64,000 bases of DNA from Sphingobacteriales bacterium (GTDB lineage Bacteria; Bacteroidota; Bacteroidia; Sphingobacteriales; Sphingobacteriaceae). A model generated the notes under the pieces. It was not told where the DNA came from and did no database searches. It saw only the letters and a program-made list of their open reading frames with translations. The stretch is taken from the NCBI GenBank assembly GCA_004293485.1, contig RDYW01000032.1:1-64000 (forward strand), given 5' to 3'. The translations under genes and the position numbers were made by a program. Of the stretch, positions 28,226 through 36,953 are shown in pieces; within the stretch, counting starts at the first letter, position 1, and each line of letters begins with the position of its first letter.

Positions 28226-29068
28226 ATGATAAAACAGGTAATAAATTATAACGGTACTTTTTTTAATGCCGACGACAAAATACTAACAGCAAGCAACCGA
28301 GGTTTTAAATATGCCGATGGCTTGTTCGAATCGATGCGGTTAAGCAAAGGCAAAATAAAATTTGCCAACCAACATGCCCAGCGGCTACAAGCAGGTATGA
28401 AGGCTTTAAAAATAGAAGGTTATAGTAAAATTGATGCTTACTTTTTGCAAGATAAAGCCGAAGAAATAAGCAGCCATAATAAATGTACGCAAAATGCCCG
28501 ATTACGCCTTACCGTTTATCGTGATGGTGCTGGCCTTTACGCCCCCAGCCAAAATAAATTTGCCTACGTGTTAGAATCTACAGCCTTAAACACCCACCTT
28601 TACCAACTTAATACCAAAGGCCTAATAATGGATATATATGCCGATATACCAAAAGCTATCAATCAATTATCAAACTATAAAACTTGTAATGCTTTACTTT
28701 ATGTTATGGCAGGTATTTTTAAGCAACAACAAAAAATAGATGAAGCGTTTGTACTTAACCAAAACGGTTTCCTGTGTGAAAGCATAAGTGCAAATTTATT
28801 TTTAGTTTACCAAAACAAAATTTACACCCCAGCACTAAGCGAGGGCTGTATTGGCGGTGTTATGCGCAAGGTTATTATTGATTTAGGCATTAATAATGGC
28901 ATCGAAGTTATAGAAGCCCAGTTAAATCCCGAGATATTAAACCAAGCCGATGAGGTTTTTTTAACCAACGCTTCTATGGGAATACAATGGGTAATGGGGT
29001 TTAACCGTAAACGTTACTTTAACGAAACCAGCAAATTTTTGGTCGAAAAACTTAATGCCATAAGCTAA
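28226..29068 (+). CDS. PLP-dependent class-IV aminotransferase (PabC/branched-chain type)
   Basis: A 280-aa fold-type IV PLP enzyme. Key features are the N-terminal YADGLFESMRL segment, the lysine in QLSNYKTCNALL (K152, expected Schiff-base residue), and the phosphate-cup region NLFLVYQNKIYTPAL followed by EGCIGGVMRKVI. The family includes 4-amino-4-deoxychorismate lyase (PabC), branched-chain and D-amino-acid aminotransferases; I lean to a PabC-like lyase from length, without proof. Start: the ATG at 28226 is preferred to the adjacent TTG (28223). Its 3' end overlaps by 4 bp the convergent acyltransferase gene. Confidence 0.85.
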   Translation: MIKQVINYNGTFFNADDKILTASNRGFKYADGLFESMRLSKGKIKFANQHAQRLQAGMKALKIEGYSKIDAYFLQDKAEEISSHNKCTQNARLRLTVYRDGAGLYAPSQNKFAYVLESTALNTHLYQLNTKGLIMDIYADIPKAINQLSNYKTCNALLYVMAGIFKQQQKIDEAFVLNQNGFLCESISANLFLVYQNKIYTPALSEGCIGGVMRKVIIDLGINNGIEVIEAQLNPEILNQADEVFLTNASMGIQWVMGFNRKRYFNETSKFLVEKLNAIS

Positions 29069-29691
29069 ACCACCTTTTCGATTTGTTTTTTTAATGCCTG
29101 TTGATAATGTTGGTTAAAACTATTTTCAATAGCATTTAAGTCCTCAAAATCTTGAGCACTATGTTGTGAAAAATTAAAATATAGGCTAGGTTTTTTATGT
29201 TCAAAATAATCGGTTAAAGCCACCGAAAACACATACTGAAATTTTTTTTGCGAAAAATTAACTATCTTTTGTATTCCTTTTTGAAAACCTACTTTTTGTA
29301 TATGTGACGAATGTAGCTTGCCCTGCGGAAAAACAAGTACCAAGTTTTCGGGCTTATCCAATAACTCGCCAGCGTATTGTAGCGATTGCAACACACTGCG
29401 GCTATTGGGCTGTACACTAAAGCTGCCTAAAAATTTCATAAACCAAATTTTTTTGGCAGTGTTTTCCATAATCATTACCCGAAACTGTTTTTTAAAATAA
29501 ACATGGTTAAGGTAAAAAATTAAAAAACCATCCCACCACGAAAAATGGTTGGCTAATAAAAAAATAGCTTTATCCTTTTCGATTTTGGGGGTATTAAAAT
29601 TTAATGCTGTAAAATTTTGTTTTATAATGCGGCCAATGTACCAAACAAAAAAACCATGCACTAAAATATTTTTTTTAGGTTTTATTATCAT
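29065..29691 (-). CDS. PlsC-like 1-acyl-glycerol-3-phosphate acyltransferase family protein
   Basis: A 208-aa membrane-associated acyltransferase of the PlsC/LPLAT superfamily. The catalytic motif is NHFSWWD (N48-H49 to D54), the NHx4D box. The second conserved block is FPQGKLHSS in place of FPEGTRS. A short hydrophobic N-terminal segment could insert in the membrane. It overlaps the upstream desaturase gene by ATGA and so is translated with it. Its place behind a carotenoid desaturase suggests acylation of a carotenoid or pigment glycoside rather than routine phospholipid synthesis; this is inference from context only. Confidence 0.85.
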   Translation of the reverse strand: MIIKPKKNILVHGFFVWYIGRIIKQNFTALNFNTPKIEKDKAIFLLANHFSWWDGFLIFYLNHVYFKKQFRVMIMENTAKKIWFMKFLGSFSVQPNSRSVLQSLQYAGELLDKPENLVLVFPQGKLHSSHIQKVGFQKGIQKIVNFSQKKFQYVFSVALTDYFEHKKPSLYFNFSQHSAQDFEDLNAIENSFNQHYQQALKKQIEKVV

Positions 29692-31166
29692 CCATGTTTT
29701 ATTAAATCGGCTACTATGTTGGCCGATAGTAAACTTAACGGAATGCCGCCACCAGGGTGTACACTTCCGCCAACAAAGTACAAATTTTTAATTTTAGAGG
29801 AAAAATTTGCATGACGTAAAAAAGCAGCAAATTGGTTATTAGAGCTTGTTCCGTACAGCGAACCTTGGTACGCCTGTGTATTGGTTTGTATGCTTCGGGG
29901 GTCTAAAATGCTTTCGTTTTCAATAAGCGTTTGTACATCAATACCAAACTGATGGTTAATTTTTTGGATAATATGTGTGCGGGCTTTGGCTATTAAAGCA
30001 TCCCAATTTTGCCCCGTATTATTGGGTACATTTATCATCACAAACCAGTTTTCGCAACCTCTTGGCGCATCATCGGGTTTAAGCTTACTGCTAATATTAA
30101 TGTAAATGGTAGCATCAGCAGCAATGCTTTTTTGTTTAAAAATAGCCTCAAACTCAGCTTTATAATCATCACTAAACAAAATATTGTGTAAGCCTAATTG
30201 GGCAAAACTTTGTTTTATACCCCAGTAAAATATTAATGCCGAACTTGAGCGATGTTGCTTTAATACAGCTTTTGGTGGTGTTTGCTTGCGTAATAATTGT
30301 GTATATGTAAAGTAAATATCCATGTTAGATACTACCACATTTGCGTCTATAAATTCATCCTTTATTAAAATGCCTGTTGCGGCTTTATGCTGTACACATA
30401 TTTCATCCACGAAAGTGTTATAACAAAACTTAACCCCTAGCTCTTGGGCTAATTTAACCAAACTTTGCACAATGCTGTACATGCCTTTATCAGGGAAGTA
30501 AGCGCCCATATTTTGCTCTAAATGCGGTATTACGTTTAACGTTGCTGGGGCTTGGTAAGGGTTCGAGCCGTTGTAGGTTGCAAATCGGTTAGCGTATTGT
30601 ACCATTTTAGGGTCGGTAAAAAAAGCCTCGTTTGCCTGTGCCATGGTTTTAAAAGCATCAATTTTACCAAAATTAAAAACAGATTTTAAGGTTTTAAAAG
30701 AAACATAAGTAGCCAGTTTTTGCAACGATTTTTCTAAAAAAACGTGGTGGGTAATGTTGTAAATAGTTTTACTTTTTTTAAGATATCGGTTAAGCTCGAG
30801 AGCCGACGATTTGGTTTTTTCGGCTACCTGTTGCCCAAATATTTCGCTATCGGCACTTGCCGAAAGTGTGGTACCATCGGCCCAAAAATATCGGCACACC
30901 TCATCAAGTTTTTGGTAGGTAAAATAATCTTCGGGCTTTTTACCAGCCAAGGTAAAAAGCTCGGTTACATAATTAGGCATGGTAAATAGGCTTGGGCCAG
31001 CATCAAAGCTGTAAGCCCCTTGCTTAAACCGAACTAACTTTCCACCAGCCTCGGCATTTGCCTCGTAAACCGTTACATTGTAACCTTTTACCGCCAGCCT
31101 TATAGCGCTAGCAATACCAGCAATACCAGCCCCTATAATTATTGCTTTGCGCTTATGCTTCATCAT
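29688..31166 (-). CDS. Phytoene-desaturase-family carotenoid oxidoreductase (CrtI/CrtD type)
   Basis: A 492-aa FAD-dependent carotenoid desaturase. The N-terminal dinucleotide fold IIIGAGIAGIASA binds FAD, followed by FDAGPSLFTMP. The C-terminal FVGGSVHPGGGIP signature is the CrtI-type motif that closes the FAD site. Length agrees with bacterial CrtI and with 1-hydroxycarotenoid 3,4-desaturase CrtD; which of the two cannot be told without alignment. It lies between dacB (2-bp gap) and the acyltransferase (4-bp overlap), so the three form one operon. No crtB (phytoene synthase) or cyclase gene lies in the window. Confidence 0.87.
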   Translation of the reverse strand: MMKHKRKAIIIGAGIAGIASAIRLAVKGYNVTVYEANAEAGGKLVRFKQGAYSFDAGPSLFTMPNYVTELFTLAGKKPEDYFTYQKLDEVCRYFWADGTTLSASADSEIFGQQVAEKTKSSALELNRYLKKSKTIYNITHHVFLEKSLQKLATYVSFKTLKSVFNFGKIDAFKTMAQANEAFFTDPKMVQYANRFATYNGSNPYQAPATLNVIPHLEQNMGAYFPDKGMYSIVQSLVKLAQELGVKFCYNTFVDEICVQHKAATGILIKDEFIDANVVVSNMDIYFTYTQLLRKQTPPKAVLKQHRSSSALIFYWGIKQSFAQLGLHNILFSDDYKAEFEAIFKQKSIAADATIYINISSKLKPDDAPRGCENWFVMINVPNNTGQNWDALIAKARTHIIQKINHQFGIDVQTLIENESILDPRSIQTNTQAYQGSLYGTSSNNQFAAFLRHANFSSKIKNLYFVGGSVHPGGGIPLSLLSANIVADLIKHG

Positions 31167-31168
31167 TT

Positions 31169-32566
31169 TTATTTCAAAACATTTAATAACACAAACAGTT
31201 TTTGCCGTAGGGCACTTTCGTTTCCGTTATAATTATTTACCACTACCGAAAAACAAAATTTACCCTCTTTATTGCTATGGTAGCCAGCGTAAGCCAGCAC
31301 ATCGGCAATGCTGCCACTTTTCATTACCATAGTATTGTGGCTGGGCAGGCTTTGGTAAAAAGTGCTGTACCAAGGTGCTTTTTGCGCTTGGTACAGTAGC
31401 CTAGCCAAAGCCCATGTACTCACCCTATTGGCCGGCGATAAACCGCTACCATCGTACATATTTAAAGCTTCGGAAGCTATGTTTAAACTTTTCGCATAGT
31501 TTTTTACCACAGCTATACCATGGCTAAAAGTAGCATTTTTACCTTTTTGCGCTGCCAAGGTGCGTAGCAATTGCTCGGCATATAGGTTAATGCTTTTTTG
31601 GTTTAAAGGCTTAATAATTTCGGATAATGGTGGCGAGGTAATGGTGCATAAAGTTACCGCTTGGGCGGGATTTTGGTACAACGAACCTAACGCCCTAGCT
31701 GTAGTAATTTGGTTTACACCGATATTGTTTTGAACTAAAAAAGCTTGCACATCGTAAGCAAGGGCATAAGCTGGGTCGGGTATGGCAATGCCAACTTGTT
31801 TTTTACAATTAATGCCATAAGTGCCTCGTAAGTAAATAGTATTGGTATAAGGTGCCGAATAAGCAAATACATTATCGCCTGTGTTGCTATTGCCCGTGGT
31901 TACTTCGTTTACTATATTTAAAAACGGATAAGTGTTTACATTTTTAAGGCTTACCGCCGATGCTACATTTTTACCTGGCACAACTGTAAGCTCTACTTGG
32001 TTTTCGCCCCAGCAAAGTGCCGATGTGGCTGCACCATAATAATTGCCCATATCTTGCCAAAGCCAGCCATCGGGCAACGATTGTGTATCCCACAGGCTAT
32101 CATCGGCTATAATTTTACCGTTAATGTTTTTTATACCTGCTTCTACAAGTGATTGTAATATAACGTTTAGCACAGCATTTTTGTTGCTTTTAGGCCATCG
32201 CCAGCTGCCCAAAGTAGGGTCGCCATGGCCTGTAATTATTACATCGCCGTTTAGTGTATGGTTTATAATGTTGCCTGTATAAGTAATATTAGTTTTAAAC
32301 CTATAATTGGCACCCAATACCTGTAAGGCTGTGGCCGAAGTAATTAATTTTAACGTAGATGCTGGTGCCAAACCAGTATTTGGGTTGGCTGTAAAAACGG
32401 TATTGCCCGTGTTAGCATCTATCACTGTAAACGAAAAACTAGCGTAAGTAAGGCTTTCGGATTGTGAGAAAGTAAGAAATTGGCTTTTTATTTTTTGTGA
32501 TAACGATTGTGCCGAAACCATAAAAGGAAACAATACAAGCCAGGTAATACTTATTTTTCTAATCAT
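31169..32566 (-). CDS. dacB: D-alanyl-D-alanine carboxypeptidase/endopeptidase (PBP4 type)
   Basis: A 465-aa periplasmic penicillin-binding protein of class C type 4. A signal peptide (about 1-19, VSAQ) precedes the catalytic chain. The active-site motifs are visible: S70-T-L-K73 in ASTLKL, SIN in NQKSINLYAEQ near residue 320, and KSG (K416) in VMKSGSIADVLA. DacB trims and cuts peptidoglycan cross-bridges. The middle insertion (about 90-250) is the usual PBP4 extra domain. It is the first gene of an operon with the carotenoid desaturase and acyltransferase, an unusual pairing. Confidence 0.92.
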   Translation of the reverse strand: MIRKISITWLVLFPFMVSAQSLSQKIKSQFLTFSQSESLTYASFSFTVIDANTGNTVFTANPNTGLAPASTLKLITSATALQVLGANYRFKTNITYTGNIINHTLNGDVIITGHGDPTLGSWRWPKSNKNAVLNVILQSLVEAGIKNINGKIIADDSLWDTQSLPDGWLWQDMGNYYGAATSALCWGENQVELTVVPGKNVASAVSLKNVNTYPFLNIVNEVTTGNSNTGDNVFAYSAPYTNTIYLRGTYGINCKKQVGIAIPDPAYALAYDVQAFLVQNNIGVNQITTARALGSLYQNPAQAVTLCTITSPPLSEIIKPLNQKSINLYAEQLLRTLAAQKGKNATFSHGIAVVKNYAKSLNIASEALNMYDGSGLSPANRVSTWALARLLYQAQKAPWYSTFYQSLPSHNTMVMKSGSIADVLAYAGYHSNKEGKFCFSVVVNNYNGNESALRQKLFVLLNVLK

Positions 32567-32722
32567 ACGTTTTTGTTAACAACAAATATGGTTTTAATTG
32601 GTTAAAATAATTATATAAATTTTCAATTGTTTTAATAAATTGGCCTGGTATTTATAAAGTAAAATAATACATATTTATACTTTCATAAAACCGAACATTA
32701 ATTTTTTATAAAATAGTAAATC

Positions 32723-32995
32723 ATGAAAAATTCATCAAAAACCCTTATTGCATTATTTGCAGGTGTAGCTGCAGGTGTAGCAATAGGTATTTTATTGGCA
32801 CCCGAAAAAGGCTCAGATACTAGAGAAAAATTGGCCGATTCGTTAAAAGATTTAACCGATAGCTTAAAAGAAAAAGCATCAGAAGAATTAGATAATTTAT
32901 CGGATTTTAAAAATAAAGTAGTAAACAATTTAAAAAATAAATTAAAAAAAGAGAGCGAGGAAGATATTTTTTCCGACGACCTACATGTAGTATAA
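32723..32995 (+). CDS. YtxH-domain small membrane protein
   Basis: A 90-aa protein of the YtxH family (PF12732). A single N-terminal transmembrane helix with glycine/alanine pattern (LIALFAGVAAGVAIGILLAPEKGSDTR, shown partly; the APEKG-D-R end is diagnostic) is followed by a charged coiled-coil (LKDLTDSLKEKASEELDNL). Family members are stress-related and of unknown function. It is first of three close genes: the next starts 9 bp later. The layout YtxH, holin-like protein, hypothetical recurs in Bacteroidota as an envelope-associated cluster. Confidence 0.9.
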   Translation: MKNSSKTLIALFAGVAAGVAIGILLAPEKGSDTREKLADSLKDLTDSLKEKASEELDNLSDFKNKVVNNLKNKLKKESEEDIFSDDLHVV

Positions 32996-33004
32996 TATAG
33001 GTAT

Positions 33005-33355
33005 ATGGAAGAAAATCCAAAAGAAGACCTCGAGCAAATTAGCCACCGAATAAAAGATTATATCAAGCTTCAACTCGAAATTATACAACTGAAAGCAACC
33101 GAAAAAGGGGTGCGCATGGTGGCCTATTTGATTACTTACTTAGTGCTAGGCTTGTTTGTAATTTTATTTTTGCTAGCAGGTTTTTTGGCATTAGGTTTTT
33201 ACTTTGCCCAAGTTACAGGCAGCAATGCTGCGGGTTTTGGTTGCCTTAGCCTTATTTTATTGCTTTTAGTAGTTATTTTATTTATAATAAAAAATAAAAC
33301 ATTAATTAAACCGCTCGAAAATAAATTTATCGAAAACATTTTTAAAAATTGGTAG
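33005..33355 (+). CDS. Phage-holin-family-like membrane protein (PF07332 type)
   Basis: A 116-aa membrane protein. A cytosolic amphipathic N-terminal segment (HRIKDYIKLQLEIIQLKATEK) is followed by two transmembrane helices (about 42-66 and 75-96), the pattern of the PF07332 'putative actinobacteriophage holin III' family, which is common in non-phage chromosomes. There is no endolysin gene nearby, so lysis is unlikely. It is translated between YtxH (9 bp upstream) and a 150-aa hypothetical (1 bp downstream). The role is presumably envelope-related. Confidence 0.8.
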   Translation: MEENPKEDLEQISHRIKDYIKLQLEIIQLKATEKGVRMVAYLITYLVLGLFVILFLLAGFLALGFYFAQVTGSNAAGFGCLSLILLLLVVILFIIKNKTLIKPLENKFIENIFKNW

Positions 33356-33356
33356 T

Positions 33357-33809
33357 ATGCAACATATAAAAACCATAGCCGATTTACGAGCACACATTAA
33401 CACCCTCGAAATTAAAAAAAACGAACACGAAATTTTTTTACAACCAAAAATAAATGCTATAAAAAGCACATTATTATTTGGCCTAAATACCTACCACCGT
33501 ATTTTTGGTTTTTTTATTGGCCAAACACCTTTTAAACTAAAAGGAGCAAAAAATATCTACCAAAATGATTGGGTAAATTTACTTAGCCGATTTATTTTGC
33601 CCTACATACTTAACAAATTATTTTTAAAAAAATCGAACTTTATTGTAAAAGCACTCATATCCTTGTTATCACAGGCTGCAATTACATCGGTAAATAAAAG
33701 TTCAGTTGCCAATTTGGTCGATAAAATTACTCAATTCGTAAAATCAAAAACACATAAAAAACAAACCGATTGTGATAACATACCACCACCCAATAGCGAA
33801 ACTTATTAG
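33357..33809 (+). CDS. Hypothetical protein in YtxH/holin-like operon
   Basis: A 150-aa basic protein that I do not recognise as a named family. The N-terminus (IKTIADLRAHINTLEIKKNEHE) is a charged helix. Residues about 38-60 and 78-110 are moderately hydrophobic and may associate with the membrane. The C-terminus is K/T-rich and ends in NIPPPNSETY. The start codon is one base after the stop of the holin-like gene, so it is almost certainly co-expressed. A small AT-only hairpin follows before the convergent glycoside hydrolase. Function unknown. Confidence 0.75.
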   Translation: MQHIKTIADLRAHINTLEIKKNEHEIFLQPKINAIKSTLLFGLNTYHRIFGFFIGQTPFKLKGAKNIYQNDWVNLLSRFILPYILNKLFLKKSNFIVKALISLLSQAAITSVNKSSVANLVDKITQFVKSKTHKKQTDCDNIPPPNSETY

Positions 33810-33833
33810 TTTTTTTAAACTAAAAAGTACCTA

Positions 33834-35348
33834 TTAAAAAAACACCATATTTGATGGTAGGCTTTCATTTTTTAGCCTATCAATAGCGGTAACTACATAT
33901 TTGTATTTTGCTTTGGGGTTTGCGCTTGTATCTAACCAGCTTAAAGTAGGGGTATAAAAAATAGCTTTAATGTTTTCATTAAATTCTACATCTACCAATT
34001 CATCTTCGGCAAAACGGTAAACCACAAAGCCATAGGTTGCTTCTTTATCAGCAGCTAGTAAGGGCATTTGCCATTTTAGTAATGTACCTTTTGGGGTGTA
34101 AACGGCTTGTAAATTAGTAGGCGATTGTGGTGCGATAGAATCGAGCCAAGGCATTATTGGTGGTAGTGCTGGATATTTATAATAAGTATTTTGTAAAGTA
34201 TCAGCTATGCCCAATGGGTTTTTAATAAGCGATTTAGAGCTAAAAAATACACTTCCATGTATGTTTTCGTTTTGCCTAACGTAGGCAATTTGTTTACCTA
34301 ACTGCGCTGGGTTTCGCCAGCTAGCATCTTTAGTAGCATTTACACGATAAGCACCATGGCCTATGTACATGTTGCGCCCGTAAGTATTACTGCCCCACCA
34401 GTTTACAAGGTTAGCAAATGGTGCAGCCTTTGTTGTAAACGACCAATACAATTGAGGGTTTAAATAATCAACCCAGCCGTTTTTAATCCACTTGCGTGTG
34501 TCGGCATAAATTTCGTAATACGAATCGCCCCCACGCGTATCCGACCCTTCAGCATCCTGTGCTTTATTTTTCCAAATACCAAATGGGCTTACTCCAAATT
34601 TTAAATAGCTTTTATGTGCATGTAGGCTGTCGTTTAAGGTATGTATTAGTGTATCAATATTTTGCCTACGCCATTTTTTTATATCCGCAATGCCATTATT
34701 ATACAAGGTAAACGATTCGGTATCTTTTATGGTTTCGCCTTTAATAGCGTATGGATAAAAATAATCGTCGAAATGTACCCCATCTATATCGTAATTATCT
34801 ACCACGTTTAATATTATTTTTAAAATATAAGCCCTTACTTCAGGTAATCCAGGGTTAAATAATTTTTTACCTTGGTAAGTAAAAAACCAATCGGGCTTTA
34901 CTTTAGTGATGTGATTGCCCGAAACTTTAGAAACATTGCTATCAAATGTAGCCCTATAAGGGTTAAACCACGCATGTAATTCAATATTGCGTTTATGGCA
35001 CTCGGCAATAGCAAAACGTAATGGGTCGTAAAATGGCATAGGGCTTTGCCCTTGTACGCCACTTAGGTATTGCGACCATGGTTCGTCGCAATTGGGGTAA
35101 AAAGCATCGGCTGCTGGCCTTACTTGAAACATAATGGCATTTATACCTTGTTTTTGGTGCGCATTTAACAATTTTATCCATTCGTTTTTTTGTTGCAAAG
35201 AAGATAATCCTTGCTTACTTGGCCAATCGATATTGGCTACTGTAGCTACCCAAACGCCCCTAAATTCTCGCTTAAGCGAAAGCGAATCTTGAGCTAACGA
35301 CGTAAAAAAAGTAATTATGCTAACTAACGTAAAAAAAAAATGTTTCAT
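33834..35348 (-). CDS. Family 10-like glycoside hydrolase (GHL10, YngK type)
   Basis: A 504-aa exported enzyme. The signal peptide (1-19) ends at SLAQ. The GHL10/DUF187 (PF02638) TIM barrel starts at REFRGVWVATVANIDWPSK. It includes GINAIMFQVRPAADAFYP and a DIDGVHFDDYFYPY segment, where the acidic residues are likely catalytic. WVDYLNPQLYWSF follows later in the barrel. A C-terminal fibronectin-III-like domain (about 400-504, PTNLQAVYTPKGTLLKW) follows. Family members act on unknown glycans, often envelope-related. The 268-bp gap upstream (35349-35616) shows only a short CACTT/AAGTG hairpin. Confidence 0.88.
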   Translation of the reverse strand: MKHFFFTLVSIITFFTSLAQDSLSLKREFRGVWVATVANIDWPSKQGLSSLQQKNEWIKLLNAHQKQGINAIMFQVRPAADAFYPNCDEPWSQYLSGVQGQSPMPFYDPLRFAIAECHKRNIELHAWFNPYRATFDSNVSKVSGNHITKVKPDWFFTYQGKKLFNPGLPEVRAYILKIILNVVDNYDIDGVHFDDYFYPYAIKGETIKDTESFTLYNNGIADIKKWRRQNIDTLIHTLNDSLHAHKSYLKFGVSPFGIWKNKAQDAEGSDTRGGDSYYEIYADTRKWIKNGWVDYLNPQLYWSFTTKAAPFANLVNWWGSNTYGRNMYIGHGAYRVNATKDASWRNPAQLGKQIAYVRQNENIHGSVFFSSKSLIKNPLGIADTLQNTYYKYPALPPIMPWLDSIAPQSPTNLQAVYTPKGTLLKWQMPLLAADKEATYGFVVYRFAEDELVDVEFNENIKAIFYTPTLSWLDTSANPKAKYKYVVTAIDRLKNESLPSNMVFF

Positions 35349-35616
35349 TTATTAACAGATATTTTGGGGTAAAAGTACGCAATAGCACTTAACACAAGTG
35401 CGTAAAATATATTTTGTTTAATGTAACTTTTTTGTTACTATTGAAAAATATTTTAAATAACCAATAAATACGTACTTATAATGTAATTGCTTTACAAATG
35501 TTATACAATTGCTTGCAGAACTATAATAAATGTATAATATTAGCAAATAAATTATGTGTACAATAAAGTAACCAAAGCAATAAATATTTTATATTACTAA
35601 ACTAATCATAAAACAA

Positions 35617-36519
35617 ATGGAAAATCAAGAGCAAAAAAGAAATGATAACAACAAAATTTACTTTTTAATAGCGGTAATAGTAGCCTTAATGGGTACCTGT
35701 GTTTATTTATTTTTACAAAAAAATAAAACCGAACAGCAAGTAATAACCATATCCGATGAACGTACAGCCTTGCAAACCGAGCTCGAAAAACTAGAAACCG
35801 AATTGGCAGAAGCAAATAGTGCCAATACAAAAACTACCGAAGAGCTAAACAGTAAAGATGAGCAATTACAAACCAAAATTAACGAGCTTAAAAAAGCACT
35901 GGCTAATGGCTCGCTTACCAAAAGCCAATTGGCTAAAACACGCAACGATTTACAAGTGTTACGAAATTCGGTGGCACAATACACAGCCGACATTGAAGCA
36001 TTGCAACAACAAAATGCTATTTTAACCGTAGAAAGAGATAGTTTAAAAACTACTGTAAACTCGGTATCGAAACAAGCCCAAGACCTTTCGCGTAAAAACG
36101 ATTCGCTAAACACCCGTGTAAAAGCTGGTGCTGCACTTAAAGGCGTTGGTATAAGTGTGGCCACTTTAAAAATTAAAAACAGTGGTAAAGAGGTAGATGT
36201 AGATAAAGCATCTACAGCCAAAAAACTTAAAATTAGCTTTTCGATACCTGCAAACCCAATTGCCGAAAAAGGCATGCATGACGTGTATGTGCGCCTTTTA
36301 GACCCCGCTGGCAATTTATTAACTGGCGAAAACGGCAGCTTTACCTCAAATGGTGCAGAATTACAATACACCTACAAAACAGCCATTGATTATACCGGAG
36401 ATGCCAAAAACTACACTTTAGAATGGACAAATAAGGCTGCATTTGCACCAGGCAATTACATTGTTTTGCTTTACGCTGATAATAGCGAACTAGGTAAAGG
36501 TACTTTTAGTTTAAGATAA
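35617..36519 (+). CDS. Membrane-anchored coiled-coil protein with C-terminal beta domain
   Basis: A 300-aa protein with a single N-terminal membrane helix (about 15-33, IYFLIAVIVALMGTCVYLFL), a long coiled-coil (about 45-165, rich in E, K, Q, L heptads) and a C-terminal domain of about 125 residues predicted to be beta-rich (VGISVATLKIKN to LYADNSELGKGTFSLR). This layout is common in Bacteroidota hypothetical proteins; automated names such as 'chromosome partitioning protein' only reflect the coiled coil. The orientation suggests a periplasmic coil and domain. It is monocistronic: a strong terminator follows at 36541. Confidence 0.75.
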   Translation: MENQEQKRNDNNKIYFLIAVIVALMGTCVYLFLQKNKTEQQVITISDERTALQTELEKLETELAEANSANTKTTEELNSKDEQLQTKINELKKALANGSLTKSQLAKTRNDLQVLRNSVAQYTADIEALQQQNAILTVERDSLKTTVNSVSKQAQDLSRKNDSLNTRVKAGAALKGVGISVATLKIKNSGKEVDVDKASTAKKLKISFSIPANPIAEKGMHDVYVRLLDPAGNLLTGENGSFTSNGAELQYTYKTAIDYTGDAKNYTLEWTNKAAFAPGNYIVLLYADNSELGKGTFSLR

Positions 36520-36540
36520 AAATTTTAGTTATTTTTTTAT

Positions 36541-36574
36541 GCAGGGTATAAGCAATTATACCCTGCTTTTTTTT
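36541..36574 (+). terminator. Strong rho-independent terminator
   Basis: Arms GCAGGGTATA (36541-36550) and TATACCCTGC (36557-36566) are a perfect 10-bp stem with a 6-nt loop, followed by eight T (36567-36574). It ends the coiled-coil gene. Confidence 0.92.
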
Positions 36575-36706
36575 ACCATAAACTTAGTTAATGTAAAAAA
36601 ATATTAACAAAGAACTGGTTTAATTATTTTATGACATGTTGTTTTTTAGAATATTATTTTTGATAAGTATTTTATAAAAAATTAGCACATAGGGAATTTG
36701 ATTTTG

Positions 36707-36714
36707 TATGTTTG
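36707..36714 (+). promoter_or_regulatory. -7 box (TATGTTTG) of the nucleotidyltransferase pair
   Basis: TATGTTTG matches TAnnTTTG and lies 31 bp before the ATG of the 67-aa gene at 36746. A TTTG just upstream (36697) is too close to serve as -33. Confidence 0.45.
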
Positions 36715-36745
36715 ATAACCTTTACAACCTTAAAATTTATTATTT

Positions 36746-36949
36746 ATGAGTAGCTTTCCTTTTAATCGTACACAATGTAAGGCGCAAACTGCCGCCGAAG
36801 CAGCCGACCATAGAATTTATTATCAAAATCTTACCTGGCAAGAAAGAATGAAAGTAACTAATTATTTAAATAGTATTGCCTTTAATTATCCCGAAAATAG
36901 CCCTCCAAAGCTAGATAGAACAAAATTTAAGGCCAAAGGGCGAGATTAA
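36746..36949 (+). CDS. 67-aa protein, putative partner/antitoxin of the downstream nucleotidyltransferase
   Basis: A small soluble protein with no membrane segment. Part of it, LTWQERMKVTNYLNSIAFNY, looks like a helical module similar to short Bacteroidota proteins that precede nucleotidyltransferase genes. The C-terminus is basic and proline-containing (NSPPKLDRTKFKAKGRD). It ends 4 bp before the ATG of the nucleotidyltransferase, an antitoxin-first arrangement with shared promoter. It has no recognised DNA-binding fold that I can see. Antitoxin function is inferred from size and position only. Confidence 0.6.
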   Translation: MSSFPFNRTQCKAQTAAEAADHRIYYQNLTWQERMKVTNYLNSIAFNYPENSPPKLDRTKFKAKGRD

Positions 36950-36953
36950 TTTT

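Noticed and set aside
33806-33825. Possible terminator between the hypothetical gene and the glycoside hydrolase
   Set aside because: The only hairpin (TTAGTTT/AAACTAA) is nearly all A/T and too weak to support as a terminator.
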